A stretch of DNA of 64,000 nt from Ligula intestinalis. Lineage: Eukaryota; Platyhelminthes; Cestoda; Diphyllobothriidea; Diphyllobothriidae. The notes under the pieces are model-generated. The model ran no database searches. It was not told the DNA's origin and saw only the letters and a program-made list of their open reading frames with translations. The stretch covers positions 81,995,746 through 82,059,745 of the forward strand of contig JAYGXS010000003.1 in assembly GCA_036362985.1 (NCBI GenBank). Reading direction: 5' to 3'. Position numbers and translations under genes: made by a program. Positions 12,901 to 24,900 of this stretch are shown piece by piece; positions within the stretch are counted from its first letter, which is position 1, and the number at the start of each line of letters is the position of its first letter.

Positions 12901-15900
12901 AAAATCTGATCACCGTTAAAGGGGGACTGGTAGCCATGACAAGTAATAAGCTGCGGGCTGTAGAATTTGGCGCAGAGGACCGGTTAGCGTAGCCTGATGG
13001 CGACCGCTTCTACCGTTACCAACAGGCGCTGTCCAAGGAATTTTGAATAGCCTTCGGGCACTTTGTAGAGCACTCAGAAGGCCTTTCTGGTATCTGCGCA
13101 ATGGGCTCAGTCAACCAGGTGCGATAGAATGGAACTGGTTATACCTCTTATTTGGCCCTTCTCTAACCATGCTGGAAGGTGTTCTCTGATTCTTTTGGAA
13201 AAATGCCGGTCCTCCGATCAATATATCCTGCCCCACAGGAGCAGGTAAATGAAAAGATATATAAATTTGGTCTGAGCTGGCAGTGTGTCCTTGATCTTAC
13301 AGTATAGGCTGGGAGTAGTCGAGGAGAGTACATGGGCGTTGGCTGCTGGGAAGGTGGTTGCTACAGCTTCAGTGAGCAAGTGAGTACGTTAGCAATAACT
13401 TACTACCAACTTTCTCAGGCTACAAGATGATGTTAGTTGGTGGTGTGTCGACGACGTGAATTACGATGCTAAACAACCCGTCTACGCGTACCACATACAC
13501 AACCTGTTCTCCGATCTAACTGAGCCGGGCCTAAATCATACAGCAAGGAGGTTGCCACGGACGAGAGGCATAATGTTCTACAGGGTTTAACAGTTCATCT
13601 ACGCATGCCACGCACACGACCTAATACCCACCACCAGGCTATGGTATGCGGACTGCTCGGACCTCGACTAGAGGCGAGTGCCCTTAAGGTTATGGCAAGA
13701 AGGAGGCATTGCAGCTCGACCCATTCAGTCCTGAAAATCACCAGGTTATCCCGCCAGTTGGCAGTTCTCCAACCAACTACCCATGGTGCCTCATAATACA
13801 CTGAAGCTTCTTGATTACCGTTGACTGATCGCTTCCGGAACTCACTCATCCCGCTTTGAATATTGTCCGATCTATTGGGGTGAAGCTAGATTCCCTTTGA
13901 GCTACAACTGTTAGCAAACCAGCTTCGCTGCAATGTTATATGCGCTTGTTTGCTGAGAGCCCCCAGTGTCAGTCCGTCCATCCCTCATTCCCCCTCTTCC
14001 ATGCACCCATTGGCTGTTCGGACCTTGCTTTCAACTACTTAAGCAATAAGGTTATTTACGTATAAAGACGAACAGTGTTAAAAGTCCTCAGATTCCTGAT
14101 CTTTTTGACTGTGGCTTTCTTCTGGGTCCTTGGGTTAGGCTGGCATAGACTACACTCAGAGTTGTACGTGCATGGTATTTACGTAGTATGGCCAGGTTTT
14201 CTTACGACTACATAAAGTTATTTACACTTTTGGTAACTTCAAGGCGATCTATTTGCAGTTGCGTCAAACAAAATTGCGTGGTACAAAATTATTTATAAAC
14301 TCTAAAAGTTTGATTGTTTCTTTAAAATGAAATATTTAGCATTAAATATTTTATGTATTCCTCCACCTTCTCATTAATTTTTTTTTTATTTTTTTAAAAA
14401 CTTTGTGCAAAATGCCTACTGCACAGTACAGCAGTACAAATTTAAAAGAAAACTCTAAACCTGCAAAAAAACAGCGTGTGGGATCTCGATGGTACGAAGC
14501 TCAGAAGACAGATGTCGAATTAAAGCTATGATAGACGCCGGGATGAAGTGAGTGGAAGTTGCCAAATCTGTGGGTCTATCTATCAGGACGGTCGTGTATT
14601 TGTGGTCACCGTACAAACGGACAGGTAACCGGACAAAGCAGAAGACCTTTGAAAGACAAAAAAATTTTGGGGAGAATTGAAAAGCTCCAATGATATACCA
14701 AAAATGCACAAGGACCCTCATAAAGAACCCGAATGCTACAGTTCTGAAGGGTCCTAAGCCCAGTGTGCACCGATATTTGCATGAAAGTTTGCGTGGTACC
14801 GCCTACCACAAAAATAAAAATTCCTAGACGAAAAAAACCAAATCAAAGATAGGATGACCTTCTGTAAGATTTTCATGGGGTGAATTGTAGCCGACTGAAT
14901 ACAAGTCGTTTTTGCCGACGAATCGCAGTATGAACTTTTTCACCCGCCTAACACAAGAACTGACGTATTCTGGGCTCCAAGTCGTAACATGGGTGAGAAT
15001 GTTAACGTTTCAAAGTTAAGCCTTGCAGGCATGGTGTGGGGAGCAATGTCTTTTGGAGGGATCTCTGGTATCGACAGTATACCACAGGGTCAATGAGTGA
15101 ATGGTGAATAGAGAAAGGAGATCCGAGAGCAAAACCTGCTTGAAAGATTGTAAGGAGACTAGTGCGTGCAGATCAAAATTTGAGACTAAACTTGTTCCGG
15201 ACCTGTCAAGGATTATTTTTATGCAGGATGGAGCCACAGCTCATACAGCTCTGGAGTCCCAGAGGTTGCTGTCAGAGGAAATTCTACAACTCTGGCGAAA
15301 ATACAGATGGCCAGCAAATGCCCTTGACTTAAATCCGATGGAAGGTATACGGTCAATTCTTGCTTGCTCGTGCTGCTGGTACTGGACTGGAGAGATCCCC
15401 ATTGGACGCCTGAAGAAAGATTCCCCTAGAGGCCGTTCAAAATCTCATTATGGCATGCCAACTTGGAAAAAAGTTATACTTACGGTCAAAGGAAACGTTC
15501 CTGTGAAATTAATCATGAACTGTATTTTACTTTAGAAACTGTGGCGTATTATTTGGGTGCAAAGAAGCTCGGGACACCTCTTGCTGCTTACTGCGTATCT
15601 CACGCTGGAACCGTCTTCAGCTCTCACGTCTAAATACACATGGAGCGGCCCTAGGGGTGTGAACTTTTATCGAAACAAAATTATTGTGTCAGATAGGGGT
15701 GACCTGCACATAGTTACTATGATTGTAGAACGGAAGTGGGCGTTTCCGTTTTTCCTAAAAGCGGTCGCATGCTAGCCACAATGCCGTAGTCGTGGCCAGG
15801 GTTATGTGCTGCCATCACTACTGATCAGTTGATTTGAGATTAAACCCAGTGCATAGCAAGTTAGCACTGGCTATTCCTTGTTATTGGCAATATAACACTC

Positions 15901-18900
15901 TGTAAAATTTGGTTGAAGGTGAACTTTATACTGCCGCTACTGGGTTGACGGTTGCATATTTGCAACCCTTCACCTCCAGCCCGCTGGCGGAATGTTCCAG
16001 CCGATAATGCTGTAAAATATGCCACTACTGTTTATATGTCAGTAACAGTGACGTTTTAATCTTTTAAATACTCTTTCAGAAAAGCCTACCTCAGTCAAAT
16101 CCGCCGATAGTGTGTCTGCCGCGATGGAGTCAACAACTACCTCTCCGACTCGTAGTGGGATACTCGGTCTAGGACTACGTGACACCGCATCACTGGCATG
16201 CGTTCATCCTTCTAATGTTATCCTTTATCATCCAATTTACAGGTAGGCTCTAACACAATGTCCTTTTTCCCTTCTCTCTATCGCACCCCGCTAACACTTC
16301 TTCTTTAACTTTCCAAATAGGATCTTCTACGTATCCCACGATTCGCAGGATCTGAAGATTTTCAGCTATATTGCAAGGGATGGGCGAAGCAGCTGCTTCA
16401 AATGTTACGTTTTCAAAGCCTATAAAAAGGTGAATGCGCCCTTTATTTTAAAAACCTTTCATTACCGTCCTAAATTTCCCTTAAAGGCCGAGTGGGAAAT
16501 AAAAAGGTGCACTCAAAATTCAAATAAATATTCTACAGCATGATGCTAGGCATTTTTGGTCATTTCAAGATTCGATTGCAGGAGTGGTTTCAGCTTTTCC
16601 ACTGGATAAAAAGCGTACAGCAAGGAAGGGATCTGAAACTTCTGACCGTCTTATATTGTTGCAATAGCCTCTTTTTGATATGAGAAATACAGATATGTAA
16701 CCCAAATGAGGTGTTCACTAGTTTTGACACGAAATATTTTAATAATCTAACTAGAACCCTCCGAAACCTAAAAGGCCGACAATATTTGTTGATTAAAAAA
16801 TTTGAGCGTCGGAATCGTGTTCCAATGGAAGAAAGCACTATATACTTTTATTTAACTATTTATTATTAATCTATTCTTATAAGAATATTTATTTTTACTT
16901 ATAAATGAACATTTTTATGATACTATCATTAATCTGTTGTTATGTAGTACATAATTATATTGAATATTATTATTTAAAGGTGAATGCGTGCTTGGGGAGA
17001 ACAACCTTTATTGGGGAAATGTTCAAATCTGGTTCCTCAGGTCGTAGTCAGACGTGAGTAAATATGCAAACAAACGCTTGAAATGTCAAAAGTGCTGAAC
17101 CATCAATATCAGTCTGGTGCGAACGCTAATTAGGGGCTGAAGCTTGCGTCAAGCTGTATCGATTGCTCCTCGTCTCTTCCCTTTTAACTTCGCGACTTTT
17201 GTACACGATATCTAACTGAAAATACCGGTTGATGAATGGTCATCGGAGTGCAGGGCCTCAAGAAATATCAAAACCTTCTTTTTGTTGGGGGATCACCTCA
17301 CGATAACCTGGGGAACTAGGGTCCAAAATTTAAACAAAAACTGTATTTATCCATAGAGCACATTCCCCTTAAAATTATATACCTTTGCATGTCTGTCTAC
17401 CGATTTATACGAATCATATAATTATATATAGGCAGAAGGGCATTACCGACAAACACAAGGGCGACTAGGGTGGCCATTTTTGGCTTATTAGCCGTTGTTA
17501 GCTTGTTATACCCAGACATAAGTGGTTTCACACCCGAGCTTCGAACTAGCGACTTCTCGGATCAGAGTCAAACACCCTATCAATTGAGCTACGAACTCGC
17601 TGTCTTGCCGGTAGTTGATCGGGGATAAACAGTGGCAGATACGCGTACACCGATCTTTTAATGGACACATTCGTCCGTCAACGGAGCCGTTATGCATATA
17701 TTATATGATAAAAACATTATATAGTTTATCAAAACTACAATTTTTTATAATTATCCAACCATTTATTTATACTTTTATTAAACCCATATATTGCAGTTAC
17801 AAGCAATGCGGATCGTCCGAACAATAGGACAGGCTTTTGACGTCTGTCATAGGTTGGCGCTTCAAAAGAGGGAAGCCGAAGATTCCTCCAAGGCTGCAAA
17901 GACAGAGGAGGAAACTGAGGAAACTGGCAGCAGTGCGAATGACAAGACCCGACGCAAAGTCACCCCCAGAAAGGCCTTCGAGCGTGGTCATCGCAGTCAC
18001 TCCCCCTCTGCCTTCTCCGAACGCTCAACCCACCTCCATTCTTCCATGGACTCGGACGACTCCGACCGAAATGGCGACGAAGTTGCAGTGACAGAACCAA
18101 CAACAAAGCGTCACCGTCACGCACACCAGCAACAACAAAATCAGCCAGGTCAGTGGCGCAAAAAACGATTTCGATCACGCAGCTCAGGGACCGGAAGTCC
18201 CCTCTCCGATGAAGTCAATGATCGTAATGGTGCCTGCAGCGAACGTTCTGATGTGGACAGCCCAGCTGTTAGCGGGGCTGCCAGTGGCGGCAAAGGACTT
18301 ACCGCTGCAGCCGCCTCTACGCCTAACGCGGGTGGTTCAAGGTCAGCAGCGATGACCTTGAAGAAAATCAAAAAAGCTCGACCAAACAAAGTGGCCGGAG
18401 AGAGCAGCGGCCGCAACCAGCGTGGTGTTGGTGCTGAACGCAGATGGAATTCGGACAGTCACGCCCGAGCAACCAAACAACGCTCAACCTCCGCACACGA
18501 ATCCGAGGATGGCAGTTCCGGTACACCGTCAGAATTTGATCTGAGCAGTCTGAATCGACGCAAGCGTACCACTCGGTGCGGTCTGAAAGAAAGCATCACG
18601 AATGAGGACTTCCTGTTGTGGACGCAGAGCCAATTCGGGTATCCTAGCTCCGAGGCTTCAGTGTACGCCTCCTTTCTCAACCTCGGAGGGCCCGGTACTG
18701 CTGGCCTCACTGGTGGCCCCTTCCCACAGAGTCGTTCTGTGGACACGAATCTCGCTCGGGATCTCTTTGAAGGAAGTAAGTGTCAATACAGCAAGCCAGT
18801 TTGGTTTCCGCCGATGGCATTTGGTTTAAAACCCATTTTCTCTGTCGTTTTTCAGGTAGCACACAATCCGTACAGAGCAATTCGGGTACCCTGCTGGAAC

Positions 18901-21900
18901 CAAACCTGCTTACAAAGCTGTTGAAAGATTTCCAATCCACCCATCCAGACTCCTCCACTTCCCAGTCTGCAATTTCTCACCTCAGTGGCCAACAATGGCT
19001 GCCATATCTTGCGCCAAAATCCTTCCCCTGTTCTCCAGACCTACTGGGTATTTGTTCGAAGGTACATCGTCTTTTTGAGGTCAACAGTGAATGCGTCGGA
19101 CATCTTCCATTTTTAATTTACCATGTGTGCTTGCTCAGCCATTAGGTTGTGGAACAGGATTCGACCCATTCAGCTAGCCGGAAGTATGCATTGTCTGATA
19201 TGATGGTAAATTCGGCAGGACTAAACGGTGTTCAATGCCCTCGCATCCGATCGATAAATTTACATTCAAGTGAGCATGCGAGTCGCAGGCAGTAATTAAG
19301 AAGAAGTATATGTAACTGGATGGACAATGAGTTTAGTTGCTTGAAGTTTTTAAATTCGTCATCAGACACAATAGCAGAAAGGGATAATCCAGGTACAGAT
19401 GATGGGAGTATTTAAAGAATACAGGGGCTATGCTACTACATACCTACACCTTTTCGTTAATTGGGTGATGGCCGGCGTGTGGACCATGACCTGGTAAACT
19501 TTCATGATGTAATGATTGGTCGGTCATCTGGCCCCCTGGCGCCGATGTTAGACGATGCTTTTCTCAGGCGGTGACTTGCTTTGGCCAACTTGCGTTTCAG
19601 AACCGAATATTGATTGAGCAGGTCGGTGAACCTGCTTATAGACTGGGAGCCCGTGAACCATGACTAATGAGTGCATAATGAAAACGCTTACGCCCCTCAG
19701 TAAGGGATTTACTCTAATACGCTCCCCCTTGTCGGGGCGATCTCTCCTTTTCTCTTTACTCTTCTCTGCATCAGTCTACTCTATGAATCCGTTTCGCATT
19801 AGGAGCTGAAAATATAACATGCATTAAAATACACTTCTGTATGGACAAGCATTGCGCAAATGAAGAGGGTGCACTATTCATATAACGTTTATTTTAGCAA
19901 AAATTATATTTGAAAGGCAGACATGTGTCAGTTTCAACGGTCAGATGAATGAACCAACGCAAAAGGCTGAGCTATAAGGAATCGATACTAGAATACTTTT
20001 CTCTGAAACAGCAGAGTACATATCAATGCTTCTGGTTTAGGAGAATCACGCCAAAAGGCATATCTGAAGGTAACAACAGTCTTGAAACGTTAATCCCAGG
20101 TAGTGAACTTTTCACACTATAATCTGCCGAAATGCTACATTAAAGGGTAAATTATCGGAGTAGGAGGACGTCAATCGATTAGAAATCGGAGCGCTTTCAA
20201 CCAAGATTTCATTTAATGGCATTAAAAGTGGGATGTGTAATTATACATACGCCTTACCCTCTTCCTCGAATATTTTGTGGCTGTCTTCTTTTTATTATAA
20301 TGACATGCCTGCTTATTTGATTTAAGTAAGGTTGTCATAAGACGGTAACTTCTCTGGCCAAATTCAATCAATGCAAAATGGCAGGGTTAAGTTTAAAGTT
20401 AAGTTCAAGGTTCGGGTTGGGTTAAAGATTGGGAATGGCGGAAGCATTAGGGCTGGAACTAGGGGCAGAGTTAGTGTCAGCTTTATATTTGCTTGCCGCA
20501 GAAAGAGTTATCCAATCCATGCTTCTTAAACGCATAACCTTGAAGTTTCTGTTTTCAGTCTATTTACACACCCCTGTTTAAATGCCGAAAGATTCGGAGT
20601 CTAGATATGTCATCGCGTTCACCATCTCCCAAAGGTAAGGAAGAAGAAGAAGGGGCGGGTTCATGGACCAAATTATATTTGAACTGACGTTTCAAAAACC
20701 TAGTTTTCATCGTCAGATTTCAGTGGTAGTTGAGTCTGGTGGTCTTGAGTTAGTCCGCCTTGCCGTTTGCCTCAAATTATATCGGTGTTGGGCGTGTGAC
20801 CTTTGACCTGCCCGTTCGTTACTGACCAAATTTGGTCTCCCGGAGGTTGGTTGCTGCATATTTTATCTTATGCGTATGTTCCAGCACCTCACTGGAGTAA
20901 GAAAACACATCCGAACTAGAACTGCGAGTATTCCAAATGCCTTCCATAGACTCTGTTAATTGATTCACTCATTGGACGAACTGATGAAACAAATGTTAAC
21001 ACACTTCAAATTTTGACAGGAAAACCTTTGCTGCCTTTTCCCAGTGTGCTAACATGTTAGATACTTACCGAATTTAAACACTATTTTTGTTTTGACGTTA
21101 CTAACCTTGGGCCAATTGGATATACCCATCTGTGCAGTTTGATTTTCTTCATTTCGCGTATAAACAGGCGAATTTTTCTCGTATTTCGTTCTTTTTGGTA
21201 GGATAACGATATTAGCACAATCGTTAGGAGTTTGTGTATACTCAGCACTCTTACAAATTCTTTTTCGATGTATATAAATACTAAAATATCGCAATTAACC
21301 TGTTCGACATCTGACTATTATAGGAGACAGAAAGATCCACCTCCTCGATCCTCTCAAGACAACTGGATCTCCTCGAAGCAACAATGGTTAGCTCCTGTAA
21401 AAATGATCTCCGTTCGAGTTCTCATGGTCAGCTGGCTAAGCAGGATAAACTCCCACTGCCTCTTACCCTGGGCGAGGGAAGCAGTCAGCTACCAGCTTCA
21501 GCAACCTCTCCAAATTTGGCTTCGGAGTCTTCAAAGAGCACTGAGGTGGTGACAGCAGGAGCCACAAACCTAATCGAAACGGAGTCGTTGTCCAACAACA
21601 TAACTGATGCAGAGGCCCTTTCCATTGGACTGTCAGCGCAGACGCTGAATCTTCTGCGGAAGCAGTTAAATATGCAGGAGACGGAGACACGCATTGCTCT
21701 ATACCAGATCCACCGACTGATGACGCAACTTCGACTGGAGGCAACCGCCCGCCTGGAGGGTCAGGTATGGCACCCGCACGACTCACTATTTTCTGTTCCC
21801 AGAGTTTATTATCATACTACGCCTACTTATTTAATTTAAGTAAACGTGATATCTTAGGGTTGTGTTCTGGACGTAGTATTGACAGTTTCTTATCGTGGTT

Positions 21901-24900
21901 CTTTCGTGTCCTTTATCATGTCAATTCTTCTATCTTTTGGCTTGTGTTTATCTTCAATATAAGGTCTGCCTGCTTCATTACTGTTTCAGCACAGAATTGA
22001 GCAACTTCTTTATCAAAATCGCAATCTTTCGGAGGGCTTCCATGAGATGTCGCAACGTCTTCGACGACTAGAACGCATGAACTCTCGCTCAGGTTCCACC
22101 TCTGGACGTCTTGCTGATGCCACCGAGCGTATGGACCTTCCGCAGGTGCCACGTGAAACGAACGGCCATGCAGTGAGTCTAGTGCGGACTGTTTCCTTTT
22201 GACTGGCTTTCCTAACAAACCCAAATATTGTTATATCAAAATGAATTGAGTATGCTTCAGTAAAAATAGTAAAAAGGTAACAACGTGGCCTTATTTAACT
22301 TTCATAAATGCTCACTTTCTTTGTGGTAGTAAGCATGTTTTGTTTCACTACTTTAATTGGCCTCGGTTGTGTTGTTCCCTGTTGGCTGAGATATCAGCTT
22401 ACGCGTGGCTGACGCGTGGCTGACGCGTTTTGTGTCAGGCTTGTCATTGTTGCACAGTTGCTTCCATTCAGCAACTGGAACTAGAACTAGATAACCAAAT
22501 TTCCTTCCTTGACGTTCACTTGTCCATACTGACAGATGGCTCCATTTCACGGAGGGTCTTCTACAAGAATATCTGGAAAGGTCAGTACTTAAATTATCTA
22601 AGTTTTGTTCCTATTCAATGAAAACGTAACTTTGTATGTACCCTTTTCCAGAGGACTTGAAAAATCAGGCTGTCTCAAAGATATCCTACTAAATATAGCA
22701 AACCTTTGCGACCAAAAATAAGTGCACTTCTAGCTCCAAGAAAGTCAGCATTTGTATCCTTGCCCTTCAAGGGTGATAACATTTTAAACACTATTAAGTG
22801 ACGCCTACTCAAGGCCATACAAAGAACCTTTTACGCCACTCAGCTCATATTCTGCTCTCAAACTAAGCCCCTGCCAATTCCTTGTGATAAGGATGCCTTA
22901 CCTTTGCACGCCACCTCTAATTGCGTTTATGGATTCACATGCACTTGTGGATGCAAGTACATAGGGCGAATGCAAAGGCAATTGGCAGCCAGAGCCAAGC
23001 GACACCTGCCTAGTTGGTTATTCTTGTTCGAGCACGAGCATCTCGCATCTTACGCTACCTGAAGGCAGCCTATATAAGACGCTCTAAACCGGTTCTATGT
23101 AAACAGTGGGAGCATGTGGTTAATCTAGCCTTGCCTTGGTAGCAACAGGCTCCCAGATTTGCACGTTCCCCTGTCCCCTTTTTTCCAGTACCTCATTTTC
23201 CTCTGTTTCTCCTTCTACCATGTTTTAACCTTTTTTCTTTACCAATAAGCCTAAGTGACTATGGCTTGTGACCTTTCTGTACCAATTCAATTTCGTATTT
23301 TACTCATACGTTTCTCTTCAACGTATTGGAGTGGCTGCAACTGATGAGCGGTCCAGAAATGTTATGAATCCAGTAAATTTTGCACTATTTGCTACATACA
23401 AATTCTCACCACGGAAATTATGGTTTTTAAAGCCAGTGATTGCCGCACAACTGCTTCCATTCAGTTAGATAAGCATGAAAGCGGGAGTGAGTCTTGCAAT
23501 CCGAATAACTATATAAACCTTGCTTACTACTGTCGACAGGAACACCGTTTCCTTGTGATTGCCTTACTCAGTAAATCCAGCAAGCGTCGAATCAGAGTTA
23601 CTGTAGTTTGCTTCTTGCCAGCCTGTGCGTGGTACGCGTGAGCGCGTTTGGGCGGGAGCAGTCACTGCACGTCTAACTAACAAGGTCGGGGGTCAAACCT
23701 CGGAAATCGCCACTTTGGTGTTGGGTATGGCTGAGTGATGACGGCTAATGAGCCCAAATCGGCCATTCAAGTCCCCGTGTATGTTTTTATAATGTATTGC
23801 TGTCTAAAGTCATAATCTATTTTAAATCGAATATTTTTGCGTGCAGTTTTTATATGGTTTTCAAAGCTCTTTAATATGCTGCAGTTTACTTAATTTTAAG
23901 AAACTATATGAGCCCCGCGGGTTTCGTTTAATAAGAGGATCTAGGCTACGCGGCCCTGTAAACTTCTTCCTAATGGCGGCCCATAACCGACTGCTGATAA
24001 TCGTGGAGTGCCCATCTGTTTTTGTCACCTGGTTGGCAGACGCGGTGACCAGGACTGGTGTATGATGGGTGCATCTCTGACACTGCGTGACCTCTGCGAT
24101 CTTCTCCTTATATGACCCGTAGGACATTGATAAAAACTGTGTTGGGTTCCTCCTGACATGCTTAAAAGAGCAGCAGGCCATTCTATCGCCAATATACTTT
24201 CTCCCATGAGCGACAGTTTTTCTGTTCAAAATCCTTCAAATGGCATTTCAAATTCTAGAATTTCCAAACCACGCCTGAGGATTTTTCACCGTCTGCCCTT
24301 TTTACTCAGCTCCATTAACTGGCCTCATCACTCTGTTAAATATTTTCCCCTACCAATGCATTTTATTGCTACGCTGTACCAATAGGGCGTTCATAGGTAT
24401 TTGCCTATATTTTCCTTTAAAAACCTGACCTGACATTTGCACGATTTTCCAATTTATTTTCAGCTGCCACCACTGGCGAACCGAAGTGGCGGTAACATCC
24501 CCTTCTCCGCCACCTTCTCCAACTCCAAGCCTGGTGGTTTTTCCAAGCTGACAGAACTTGATGAGGCCGTCCGGGGCATTTTCACCAACTCTCGCTTCTC
24601 TGCCAGTCCGGGCATAGAGGGTCGTAAGACCACCGCGGGCGCTGGCACCGGTGCTGCCGCCTCCTCCAGGCTGCCGCGATCTTTCTCCTCTGTGATTGGT
24701 CAGTCAAGTGGTACGATGGTAGACCTGCCGCCGGCGGGTGCGGCTGCGTCGACGGCCTTCCCGCTACCCAGTTTGGCGGCCTTTCAGGTAAGAGCGCACA
24801 GCCAGCAGGCCAACCAACTGGCGGTCAGCACCGACCCCAGCAGCGTCAAGTCCGGTCCGCTCTCCTCTCCCATGCCGACGGGGCTGTGGTCACCGGTGAT

